The notes under the pieces: model-generated
Seen by the model: only the letters and a program-made list of their open reading frames with translations
Databases searched by the model: none
Told to the model about the DNA's origin: nothing
In this document: positions 22,890-36,000 of the stretch, piece by piece
How positions within the stretch are numbered: the first letter of the stretch is position 1
How the letters are laid out: each line of letters begins with the position of its first letter
DNA from: Imbricaverruca yamaguchii
Taxonomy: Eukaryota > Arthropoda > Thecostraca > Neoverrucidae
NCBI GenBank assembly: GCA_034440575.1
Contig: JAOTOL010001308.1
Location: 248,001 to 312,000, forward strand
Direction: 5' to 3'
Length of the DNA stretch: 64,000 nt
Translations under genes and position numbers: made by a program

Positions 22890-25800
22890 GTGAGTCCTAC
22901 AATAATTGGTTTGATTTTCTTCAACACCTAGAAGTTCCAATATTCCGGACAATTGTGGGGTCAGCTTGCAAGCATTAGCAACTTAGCAGCAGCGAAGTCC
23001 ATCAGAAAGTTGGCCGAATATGTCGATGTCTACTTAACATTTTCTGGATATCTTTGTTTAGTACCAATGCACGTACAAGTGCGTTCTGATCATCGTGCAT
23101 TCTGAAATATTGCATACATCCTCCGAAACCCAAATCTGGAAATTCTCTCCTGGCGTCCTCGATCGAAGTAAAGTTGCGAATCTGACGATGTTTGTAATTT
23201 CAGTCTGTCGAGCTATGATCGTTTCTTGGCGAGGCACGCATCGCTGTCGTGTGCTGGGCTGTGTTGCGACACTGTCTGCGGTGAGCGGCTATGTGATGAG
23301 CTCGTGAGACATCCGGCCGCCCGAAAATCACTTCATGACTGAACGAGGAATTTCGTTTGGGTCGATCCCTTCGTCGCGTCTTCCACAGGCATTGTGGAGG
23401 AGCCGTCCGGCGTCGAGGAGGAGGTAGCCAACGTGCAGACGCTCATCAACCACCTGGCGCTCGACCTGATCAACATCGACCTGAGTCACATATCGGGCGC
23501 TGACGTCATCGCCGGCGATCCGCGCGCCATCTACAACCTGCTGGAGATCTTCTGCGGCCTGCACAAGTACCTCAGCTCCACATCCATTGGTAGGCCACTG
23601 CTTGGACAATCGTCGGTACAGCTGGCTGTTGGTGGCTGATGGGTTACGTTTGAAGCTGGCCAAGCTGGTATCGTCCAAGCACGGTTTTGGTGGTAAATTG
23701 TCGCAAGGTGTCGTCATGTAAAAACATGAATCATGCCCTGTATCTAGGCCAGCGGAGCTGAATGTTGACCAGCATGACATCTGTAACTCTGAGCATAAGT
23801 TCTCGGTGTCGAGGAGTGTTACCCTCAGTTGATCACTAGTCATCAACAGTTCATTCCTCTGCATCGACGTATCATTCTGAGTCGCTGACTGTAGTCTGTG
23901 GGATTGGACTGAGGATCTTTTTGAGAGAGCTGTTATCCTTAGTCGTTCGCCGTCACCCTGGCTGTCGAGGCGCTCTAAAGCCAGCAACCACCGCCGCCAC
24001 CATAAGGTTGGCTCTGGCAGTGATCTTTTTCTGTCTTGAAAATTGAGGCAGCATACCATTTACTAAATACTGAGTCGACATCCTTCCAAAAAAAATGTCC
24101 CACAATGTTCCAAAAACAAAGTCGTCGTCGTGTGCCAACCCGTGGGTGTGAACAGGGCAGTGGAACCTGGAGGAGAGTCTGACTGAGACCGAGAGTGAGC
24201 TGGGCAGCAGGTCCTCCTCGGACGACTCGGCTGCCGACGGTCCGCCCCAGGATACTGCCCAGCCGCCGTCGCCACCGCAACAGCAGGTCAGCGGCCGGCC
24301 GGTCCCGACTGTGTCCCAGCCAGGTGCTGACTGTGTCCCAGTCATGCACTGACTGTGTCCCGGCCATGCACTGACTGTGTCCCAGCCATGTACTGACTGT
24401 GTCCCGGCCATGTACTGACTGTGTCCCAGCCATGTACTGACTGTGTCCCGGCCATGTACTGACTGTGTCCCAGTCATGTACTGACTGTGTCCCGGCCATG
24501 TACTGACTGTGTCCCGGCCATGTACTGACTGTGTCCCAGTCATGTACTGACTGTGTCCCGGCCATATACTGACTGTGTCCCAGCCAGGTACTGACTGTGT
24601 TCCAGTCATGTACTGACTGTGTCCCAGTCATGTCCTGACAGTGTCCCAACCATGTCCCGGTTGTGTCCCAGCTTTGTCTCGACTGTATCCCAACTGTGTC
24701 TCAGCTGCGTCCCAATCATGCCCTGGCTGTATTCCATTCATGTTCTGGCCGTGTCCTAGCTATGTCCCAGCCATGTCCCAGGTGTGTCCCAATCATGTCC
24801 TGATTGTGTCTCAGCCATGTACTGGCTTTGTCCCGACTTATCCCAGCTGTGTCCCGACTGTGTGCCAGAAATGTCCAGGCTGTGTCCCAGCCATGTTCTG
24901 GACTGTGTCCCAGCCATGTCTGGACTGTGTCCCAGTTATGCCCCAGTTTGTGTCCCGGTAATGTCCCAGCCACGTCCCGACCGTGTCCCAATCAGGTCCC
25001 AGTCATGACCTGACTGTATCCCGGCGGTGTCCCAGCCACGTTCCAGCTGCGCCCCGCCCATGTCCGGGCTGTTTTCCAGCCATGTCGCGGATTTGTCCTC
25101 ACGGTGTCCCAGCCATGTCACGGCTGTGTTCTGACTGTTTCCCACCCATGCCTTGGCTGCGGCAAGATCATACTCCGGCCCTAATCCAATTAATTACACC
25201 TCGGTTATATATGGGCATATCCCAATTATTGGCCGGGCGTGTTTCAGCTGTGTTTCAGTTATCGCTTGCTACTCTAAACTGTGCACGAGCGTCATTGTCA
25301 GCTGTTCCGCCGGCCAGGAAGGCGACGATGGCGCGGCGGCGAACGCGGCGGGCGCCGGCCCTTCCGACTCCAATGTCAACGACGGGCGCGAGACACAGGA
25401 AGAGGATGAAGGGGAGCCCGCCGTGCCTCGGTGAGTGCCTCCCGCTGTTATGGGTTCCGCTGCTGTGTGGAGTTGGCCGTTCTCTTCAACGGTGCTTCCA
25501 TGACGCGTCTGGGCTTTCAAGCTAGCTTGGCCGAGTTTTCAGAAATCCCCTCGGAGATGATTTTTTATCTCAAGAAGTGAATGCGATTGTAATTATCTTC
25601 GGCTTTTGGTGTGTTTTTTAAGCATCCGTGCAGTCGGTCCCCGATATTACTCTCTCCCTACCTGGTCACTCGGGAGCCAGGCGAACTGGAACAGTAAGCC
25701 GGTGTAATTTTGCCTTGGCAGCCCATTTGAATAGTTCTATTAGGTAAGCTGCACCGGAATAGCAATATAATAGCATGCAAATCATGCGAATCAGATGACA

Positions 25801-27041
25801 CGCGCAGACCATTTTCTTCCATTCTTAGCGAGCCACTTCAATTCGTTTAGGTTTAGGTTCTTCTCATCCATGAACAGGTATAAAGTATTGACGGTTTCAC
25901 CAGGCGGTGACCTTCGCATGCAATCAGATTGAAAAAAGTTTGCAACCGTTTGTGCCAAATTTGCTGAGTAAGGCAAGCGAAAGCGTGGCGCATTCGTCAG
26001 CCTCTCGGTCTCTGGGTGTCACGACCCTTCCACAGTGCCGGGGTCCGCCACCAACGTGCGGTCTATATGCGGGGAAGTGAGCGGGATATGCGATGTCATC
26101 TGCTGGCGAGGGAGGGCATGTGTGATGCACACTTTTGCAGCACCCAGCTGGGCACGTGGTCCAGTGTGGCCAGTTGTTGGGGAGTTGGTAGGGAGATAGG
26201 TATTGTCGGCGTAAAGCATGGTGCGTTGGATGTTGAGAACTGTGCAATGCTATTGAACGGGACAATGATTGCACGCGGATAACCGTTGTCAAGTTTACAT
26301 TAAGTCATTGTTCAAGAGCGTGAGGAAAATGTTGTGAAGTCCTCTATTAATGTATGGCATCACATCGGCTTGGTGGAATTTACAGACATTTCGTCGGTAT
26401 TCTACTATATTTTTTTCGTAGTGTTTCGCGGCTGTGAGCGGATGGAAATATCGCGCTCTGGGTACACTGAGCGACAGCAACGCCGGCAGGACGGGATACC
26501 GGGCGGCGGTCGCGGCCAGTTTGCCTACTCACTTCCACTTTCGCTTTCTTGTAGTTCGTGCCTGAATTCTGAAATACAATATTTGTTCACGGTTTTTGAA
26601 CAGGCGCCTAGTAATAAGCATGTATGCCTCTCCGCAAATCTAACTTCTTCGTTATGTATTAACCCGCGCCGTCTCGGATGTGAATATTAAATATATTATA
26701 TTGAACATGAGCCGACATGTGCATTCCAACGAACGTATACCAATGCGACAGCTAGACTAACGCTACCAAACGTTTGTGCTCGGATAATTTTATCGTGCAA
26801 TCTGCTTCAAGGCAAACATTTTTCATGTTCACAATTGCCTTGTGCCTGATTATATTGCCTCCTGGTGCGAACTTATATTCCCATTGTTTTAACACACGCC
26901 GCGCCAGACGTGCCAAAAACACCCCCCCTTTTTTGGCAAAAGTAACAACCAAGGAAAAAAAGAATAATGACTGCAATAAAAAACCCCCCCCTCCGAGGAG
27001 AAAAAAAAAAATATAATAATAAAAAAAAAAAGAAAAAAATA

Positions 27042-27095
<54 letters not shown>

Positions 27096-30000
27096 TGCTC
27101 GGATAATTTTATCGTGATCTGTTTCGGAAAGCATTTTTCATGTTCACAACTGTCGTTTACTCCATTGCTTTGGCGGCAATGAAAGTTCGCGTGTATTTAA
27201 ATCGTTGCTTTGCAGCCACGAAGGACTTTCGTCAGCTTTCCTGCAGTCTTCAGGATTTCCTAAAAATGAGATCACCACTGCGGACGTTGGCGGCAGTATG
27301 GCTACTTTGAACAAAGTAGTTTCTAATAAAAATGCGTGAGGCAACGCACTAGCACCACAGAAGTGGTGTAAGCCTGTGCAGGCTGCTCGCTGGGGCTCAC
27401 CATGCACCATGTACCAGGTGCGACGTTAGCATTGCGTTCGCCGTCAATGTAAGACAGATGCCGGTAAATGCTTCTTTGTCCGGTCGCGTGTCACCCTGCG
27501 CGGCGCCTGCTCCGACCCCGGCCGCTGCGGGGTCAAAGGTCGGCCGTTTCAGTCGTAGGGTTCGCCCCGGGCCATGCTGGGCGTCTTGACCAGTTGTGGT
27601 CAGTGCAGCGTGGACTGTGTTGAGCGTGGGGTGGCTGCCAAGCGCTGGCGCGGCATATCGTCCGCCAGCTACTCTACTCTGTGTGTTATATTTGCTAGTC
27701 TAGTTTCGTCGGATGCATTTTGGTTGACTAGTCGTAAATCAGTTATTGAACGATTAGTTATTCGATCATAGCGAAATCGGCTGTTCGTCAGTTGTCGAAC
27801 ATTGTGTCGGTCGTGTATCCATGGTGTCTGGTAGCCAACGATCGCGAGGGAACCGGTGTGCCGTCGAGGCAAAATACGCAGGTTGCGGACCGACTTCGTG
27901 GCGGATAAGTGCCGGCCAGTGCAGCTTCGTGGCCGGGCTGCGGGGCGGCTGCCATGCGAGTAACATGGGATCCCGCGACTTGGCAGGCGGCGTTGTCCGC
28001 CGCCGAGGTGACGTCATCCGTGCTGCCTCACTACTTGATCGTGTAAGGCTGCCACTAGTGGATTACAAGGCAATGGGCTACGGTGTTTCTGCATGTGCAT
28101 GCAGAAGCGTCTAATTCTGAGTTGCAAGCAACCGTAGTCTCTCATGTTGTGCCGTCGAATACCTTATAAAATCATGTTTGCTAAATACATGTTTTGTAAT
28201 TTGTGGATGCGCAAGCATTCTAAACAAAGTGCAGTCATTCACTCTTGGAGTCATTCACTCATTTTTTTAAGTAGTAGAACTGTGGGTTACGTGAAACGCA
28301 AGGCGTTGAAAGGTTGTGTGGGCGGGCTTGCATTTTGAAACGAAGCTTAATCAGAGTATATCGGCACGAGATGGGATCTTTAGCTATCTCGAACTTTCAA
28401 AACCTCTTGTGATGCGGATCGGCCACGTCAGCGGGCCACGTTAGCATTTTCGCGGTGTGCCGATATTTACCAAACGAAGCGGTCCCACATTTCGTCAGAG
28501 AGTAGCTCTTCGTTTTTATCAGTGGTTTAACACGCGCCCTGGAGGGGGGGGGGCTAAATCCGCCCACCCCTCCGGTTTTTCGTAGATAACTCCAGATGTT
28601 ACCGGCCGATATGCGCCATTGTTTGCGTACCTGCCAATAAATTACCGGCACGTTGTTTGAAGTAAGAAAAATGAAAATCGACCGAAAAATTTTCGAGTTA
28701 GGGGTTGCTAAAGTCAAACAAAAATTTTAGCGCCAGATCACAAATATCGTCGCTGATGCGCTTCCCGTATATTAACAAAATGGAAGTGTTCTTGGCAAAA
28801 CTAGCGACTTGTTTGATGTACATTGTCATGCTACATTGTTCCAGAGTCATGTGAAGTCACCGAGGTCATGTCAGGTCAAGTTCATAACAGGTTAACACAC
28901 GCCCTAGAGGGGGTATGGCGAAATCCGCCAATCCTTTCTATTTTTCGTACATAACTCCATATTGTACCGGCCGATATACGCCAATTTTTTCGCATACCTG
29001 CTTAGAAATGACCGGCGCATTGTTTAAAGTAAGAAAAGTGGAAATCGGCCGAGACGTTTTCAAGTTAGGGGCCGTTAAAGTAAAAACAATTCGCAGCGCC
29101 AGACCACAAAAATCGGCGCTGATGCGCTTCCCGTATATTGGCAATAGGGAAGTGTTCTTGACAATACTAGCGACTTGTTTGATGCATATTGTTATGCCAT
29201 ATAATTTAAAAGTCATGTTGGGTCGCCGAGGTCAAGTCAGGTCAAGTTCATTATAGGCTAATGGAACCAAACTTGGTCAACTGGAATGTGTCATAAATGC
29301 AAATGACTGTCATGCGATTGATGTTACTTTACATGTTACTCCCTATACATCCAGAAATCTACTGTTTGTCATTGTGTGCCTAAGCATTTCCATACTTTAT
29401 TCATGTATTTCACTCCTTTATTTACGAAGCCGATTGTGCCGAGCCGCCCAACGGAGAAGTTGGGATGGGAGCCCGGTTCCGGTAACCGGAGCAGATAATG
29501 ACCTAATAAAGTGCTACTATATAGGTGACCTGAGGTCAAATGGCGGATCTGACATCTGTATTGCACCATTAGTAATGTCCAAAACATCATTAATGCCAAT
29601 TTTGGAGCATTTAAACACAACCACAGTGATCCATAACAATGACAAGCCAAGCTACGTAAAACCAGAAAAGTTTGCTATTTTGACCTCATTTGACCTTGAA
29701 GATATTGACCTAAGGTCATGAAGTTTGCACACAATAGAATTCACTATCGTGCCCATCCACTCTGTGATTTTCGTTGCTTTAGCCTTCAAAGGAGCTGAGA
29801 TGTTAGGGGGGTGGGGCGGAAACCGCCCCCCCCCCCTCTCCAGTGCGCGTTATTTTCAGAGGCCCTCCAGGGCGCGTGTTAAGGTCGAGGATTTGGTGTT
29901 ATATGGCCTCAGCTGCGGAGTGCTTCGTAAAGCCACGATCCAATCCAATGCACTAGTACAGCAGTGTGAGGCATGGGATAGTTCACCTAGGTGTAATAAA

Positions 30001-33000
30001 CCGCAAAAATTATGGGAACCGGTACAACATTCTGAGTTCAACAACGTTATGCATGTTGGTTGTGTAATGTGTTGCTAGTCTTATCCTCGTTATCTGTGCA
30101 TTCCGTCGGTTTGTCGATGCATCTGATGCTCGGTTGCTATAGTTACATCCGCTATGACACCGTACGCACCATTGACGTCTCGTTATATTTACTGCTTATG
30201 AACTTTTGTACTTGTGCTGGTAGTATTGCTATGTTGTACCATTTGGTGGTTCAGGGTCATGTGCAGGGGTGAAAAATAGTTTGTTCGTGAACTTTTTCAT
30301 CGGGGACATTATCCTTTCCAGAACATTTTGTCATTTGTTTCATTTGTCATTTGTGTCATTTGTCTCATTTGTCATTTATCTCATTTGTCATTTGTCTCAT
30401 TTGTCTCATTTGTCATTTGTCTCATTTGTCATTTGTCTCATTTGTCATTTGTCTCATTTGTCATTTGTCTCATTTGTCATTTGTCTCATTTGTCATTTGT
30501 CTCATTTGTCATTTGTCTCATTTGTCATTTGTCTCATTTGTCATTTGTCTCATTTGTCATTTGTCATTTGTCTCATTTGTCATTTGTCTCATTTGTCATT
30601 TGTCTCATTTGTCATTTGTCTCATTTGTCATTTGTCTCATTTGTCATTTGTCTCATTTGTCATTTGTCTCATTTGTCATTTGTCTCATTTGTCATTTGTC
30701 TCATTTGTCATTTGTCTCATTTGTCATTTGTCTCATTTGTTATTTGTCATTTGTCTCATTTGTCTCATTTGTCATTTGTAATTTGTCTCCTTTGTCATTT
30801 GTCTCATTTGTCATTTGTCTCATTTGTCATTTGTCTCATTTGTCATTTGTCTCATTTGTCATTTGTCTCATTTGTCTCATTTGTCATTTGTCTCATTTGT
30901 CATTTCTCATTTGTCTCATTTTGAGGTCGGGTGGTGTTGGTAGAGAATGAACTGATCGGTGACAGCGTTCAAGATTCACTGGAACTTGCAAATTGAGATT
31001 ATAATATCACAGGTTAGAAGAAAAGTAATCTACATTTTCGACTACTCACACGTTTTCCTTCACATGCAGGATGGCAAAGCAGGCATTTAGCCTTGGTCAC
31101 GAGTGCGATACATTTCTATTGAATATTTATATGTGGAACATTTCTATCATGGACTTTGGTATCACATTATTCTTTTTGCTCGTTGTGTGCTACTCATTAT
31201 GTGTTATGTATCACATTATTATGCAGCATAATAGCAGTGAACAGTAGTGAAGTACCGGTACGGGTGGACCGCCTCCAGCCGGCAGTCATTATCACGGTAA
31301 CCGCCTCATCCCGGCAGTCATTGCCACGGTAACCGCCTCCTCCCGATAGTCATTGCCACGGTAACCGTCTCCTCCCCGCAGTCGGTACCACGGTAACCGT
31401 CTCCTCCCGGCAGTCATTGCCACGGTAACCGTCTCCTCCCGGCAGTCATTGTCACAGTAACCGCCTCCTCCCGACAGTCATTGCCACGGTAACCGCCTCC
31501 TCCCGACAGTCATTGGCACGGTAACCACCTCCTCCCGACAGTCATTGCCACGGTAACCGCCTCCTCCCGGCAGTCATTGTCACAGTAACCGCCTCCTCCC
31601 CGCAGTTGGTACCACGGTAACCGTCTCCTCCCGGCAGTCATTGCCACGGTAACCGTCTCCCCCCGGCAGTCATTGCCACGGTAACCGCCTCCTCCCGGCA
31701 CAGTCATTTCCACGGTAACCGTCTCCTCCCGACAGTCATTGCCATGGTAACCGTCTCCTCCCGGCAGTCATTGCCACGGTAACCGCCTCCTCCCGGCACA
31801 GTCATTGCCACGGTAACCGCCTCCTCCCGGCAGTCGGTACCACGGTAACCGTCTCCTCTCGGCAGACGGTACCACGGTAACTGTCTCCTCTCGGTAGTCA
31901 TTGCCACGGTAACCGCCTCCTCTTGGCAGTCAGTGCCGAGGTGACCGCCTCTTTCCAGCAGTCTGTGCCGAGGTGACGGCCTCTTTCCGGCAGTTGGTGC
32001 CACGTTGACCTTTCTCCTCCCGGCATTCGGTGCCACGATAACCGCCTACTCTCAGCGGTCAATGCCACGATGACCGCCTCCCCCTCCCCCGGTTCTCACC
32101 GATCCATGCGGGGCCGTCGGTTCACGTGACCGTCTGCCGCGGTATCGTGACGTGACCGTCTGATGTGGGTCATGACGTGGCCGTCTGACGTGGTGTGACG
32201 CGGTGTCGTGACGTGGACGTCTGGTGTGGTGTTGTGACGTGGCTGTGTGATACGGTGTCGTGACGTGGACGTCCGACGTCGTGTCGTGACGTGGCCGTCT
32301 GACGTGGTGTTGTGCCTGGTGTGTGACGTCCGACGTGGTGTGCGGTGTCGTGACGTGGACGTGGCCGTCTGACGTGGTGTTGTGGCCTGGCTGTGTGATA
32401 CGGTGTCGTGACGTGGACGTCCGACGTCGTGTCGTGACGTGGCCGTCTGACGTGGTGTTGTGGCCTGGCTGTGTGATGCGGTGTCGTGACGTGGACGTCC
32501 GACGTGGTGTTGTGACCTGGCTGTGTGATACGGTGTCGTGACGTGGACGTCCGACGTCGTGTCGTGACGTGGCCGTCTGACGTGGTGTTGTGGCCTGGCT
32601 GTGTGATGCGGTGTCGTGACGTGGCCGTCTGACGTGGTGTGACGTGGTGTATCGTCGCTTCAGGTCGCGTCCGACGTCGGCCGGGGTGCGCCGTTCCGGC
32701 ACCGCCTCGGCCGGCGGCTCCCGCACCAGCACCACCGGCGCCGGCGTGCGCGTCACGGCCAGCACCAGCGGCTCGGCGGTGGCGCGCGTGGCGTCCGGTG
32801 GGTCGGCAGGAAGAGTCGCCTCCGGTGGATCGGTAGCCAGGGTAGCCTCCGGTGGATCGGCGGTCAGGGTGGCCTCCGGCGGGTCGGCGACCAGGGTGGC
32901 CTCCGGCGGGTCGGCGGCAAGGGTGGCCTCCGGTGGATCGGTGGCCAAGGTACCCTCTGGTGGATCGGTAGCCAAGGTAGCCTCTGGTGTATCGGCGGTC

Positions 33001-36000
33001 AAGGTGGCCTCCGGTGGATCGGTAGCAAGGGTGGCCTCCGGCGGATCGGTAGCAAGGGTGGCTTCCGGCGGATCGGCGGTTAGGGTGGCCTCCGGTGGAT
33101 CGGCGGTTAGGGTGGGCTCCGGTGGATCGGCAACCAGGGTGCCCTCCGGTGGGTCGGCGGCCAGGGTGGCCTCCGGTGGATCGGCGACCAGGGTGCCCTC
33201 CGGTGGGTCGGCGGCCAGGGTGGCCTCTGGTGGATCGGCGGCCAGGGTGGCCTCCGGTAGGTCGATAGCCAGGGTGGCCTCCGGCGGCTCGGCGGCTAGG
33301 GTAGCCTCCGGTGTATCGGCGGCCAGGGTGCCGTCCGGCGGATCGGCAGCCAGAGTGGCTTCCGGCGGATCGGCAGCTAGAGTTGCCTCCGGTGGATCGG
33401 TAGCCAGAGTGGCCTCCGGCGCCTCGGCGGCGGGCCGGGTGGCGAGCGGCAGCGGCTCGGCGGCGCGCGTGACGTCGGCTGGCTCCGGCACGATGCGGCA
33501 GCGCTCCAGCAGCTCCGGTCTGAAGATGACCTCCAGCGGGTCGGGTGTGATGCCAGCCAGCTCCGCCACCACAGGTGAGCCGCGGCTCCTCGCGCCGAGC
33601 GGACGGCAGAGTGTGGGATGTTGGCGACCGCACAGGTGGCAGCACTGGCTGAATCGCAATACGCCGAACGTTCTGCTATAGAGCTATTTTTGTGAACACA
33701 AATGAGTGCACTTTATAGAACATACCATGGCGAAAGTTGCTGAAAATCAAACTCAAAAGGTCAGGTCAGGTATAAGTCATGTCAAAAGGTCAACACATCA
33801 GACATAATTCCAAGTGAAGGAATTGAAACTTGGATCGTTTTCAAAACATAATTATTAAGGCTTAAAAGATATAGTGGTCTGGCCGAACCTGATGAGACGC
33901 TCAGGTGAATCGTTTTCGTATGGACACTCAAGTCCGCTCGCTCGTTCTTCACCCTCGCTCCCAATAAACAGTGTTTGAAATGCTCCGCCGTGGCCCCAAA
34001 AGCTGGCGTATCAAATCCATTCTGTGCGAAGTGCCACTCTCGCTGAAGAAGACGCTAATGTCGAGTACCACCACCGGTATCCGGTGGTGGTACTCGACAT
34101 TGGTGTCTCGACCTCGGGTGACCACGAGCCCGCACTGTGAGTGCTGACCGTCGATGACTTCAGAGGTGGACGAAGTGTGGCTGCGGCGGTCGAACCGCCC
34201 TGCAGCCCAGCTGACCAGCAGACCACGTGGCAGGCGACCCTGAGGCCGAGCCGTCGGCCCTGCCGAGCAGCGAGTCCGGCCCGGCAGTGGCGGCGCGGGC
34301 GTCTCGCAGCGGCGGCTCGGGCGGCGCCGGCGCGGCCGGCAGCAGCGGCTCTGGCGCCGCGCTCCGCGGCTCCAGCCACGTCGGCGTCAAGTCGGCCCGC
34401 TCCGGCTCCGCGCAACAGTGTGAGTGGTGTGCAGTGTGGAGGTTTTGGTATGTGAAAAAGGTTTGTGCCCACCCAGGTTCAAACGCTAAGTCACTTAAAA
34501 CGGCTATATTTGGTACAGCTGGTGAGCATGACCATGTGCATTTCGCGGTATTCAGTCGCAGGACAATGACGCCGCACGTGGCTATCTGGTATATATAGTA
34601 TATATATGTATAATATATATATATATATGTATGTATGTATGTATATATATATATATGTATGTATATATCCCAGATAGCCCCGTGCGGCGTTTTTGTCCTT
34701 CGACTGAATGCCGCGAAATGCACATGGTCATGCTCACCAGATCCTCTTGGATAAAATGCAAGTCCTCTCACTATGCACCTCCTGCGATCTCACCGGAGGT
34801 GGAAGAAAATCATTCTCTGATTGATTTTATCCTGAAACGTACTGTTTCTGAAAATAAAAATCCTTGCTCTTGCTGCTGGCTTTTGCTAGGAGATTAAATG
34901 GTGTTCTTTTTGAAGTTATAGGAAGTACATGTTCAAGCCTTTCGATTTTGAACCCACTGTTTTTAGAAGATTTGACACAGTTTTGAAAGAAAGCTACGCA
35001 TGTGTCTCACCTTCTTCGAATTATTTTGCTTCTGCTTTCATTCATAGTCTGATCACTCCTAAACCATGGGACAAAGTTAGGTACCTCAAGAAGATTCGCA
35101 GGTGCAAAATTGGATATGTGTTGTAAGAGAGCTATTCTCAGAACATGATCAACTGTTAGCTATCTTCTTCCAATGCAGTGTCAAAATACAATTAGAGCGT
35201 TTAATGTGACGGCGGGTTGTGCGGCAGTGGCCGAGTCCTCCGAGGACACCACGTCCTAACGGCGGGTTGTGCGTCAGTGGCCGAGTCCTCCGAGGACGCC
35301 ACGTCCTAACGGCGGGTTGTGCGTCAGTGGCCGAGACCTCCGAGGACGCCACGTCCTAACGGCGGGTTGTGCGGCAGTGGCCGAGACCTCCGAGGACGCC
35401 ACGTCCTAATGGCGGGTTGTGCGGCAGTGGCCGAGTCCTCCGAGGACATCACGTCCTAACGGCGGGTTGTGCGTCAGTGGCCGACTCCTCCGAGGACACC
35501 ACGTCCTAACGGCGGGTTGTGCGGCAGTGGCCGATACCTCAGAGGACGCCACGTCCTAACGGCGGGTTGTGCGGCAGTGGCCGAGACCTCCGAGGACGCC
35601 ACGTCCTCATGGCGGGTTGTGCGGCAGTGGCCGAGTCCTCCGAGGACACCACGTCCTAATGGCGGGTTGTGCGGCAGTGGCCGAGTCCTCCGAGGACACC
35701 ACGTCCTAACGGCGGGTTGTGCGGCAGTGGCCGAGTCCTCCGAGGACGCCACGTCCTAACGGCGGGTTGTGCGGCAGTGGCCGAGTCCTCCGAGGACGCC
35801 ACGTCCTAACGGCGGGTTGTGCGGCAGTGGTCGAGTCCTCCGAGGACGCCACGTCCTAACGGCGGGTTGTGCGGCAGTGGCCGAGTCCTCCGAGGACACC
35901 ACGTCCTAACGGCGGGTTGTGCGTCAGTGGCCGACTCCTCCGAGGACGCCACGTCCTAACGGCGGGTTGTGCGGCAGTGGCCGACTCCTCCGAGGACGCC

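Noticed and set aside
23953..24649. Two ~220-codon minus-strand ORFs
   Set aside because: Translation of the 22-bp array and of exon C antisense.
30269..30950. Three overlapping ~170-200-codon ORFs
   Set aside because: Pure 16-bp satellite without stop codons; no coding evidence.
32052..33659. 535-codon minus-strand ORF with PEATLAADP repeats
   Set aside because: It covers CEP95 exon E and exists because the 27-bp unit keeps all frames open. The plus strand has matching splice sites and phases on both sides.
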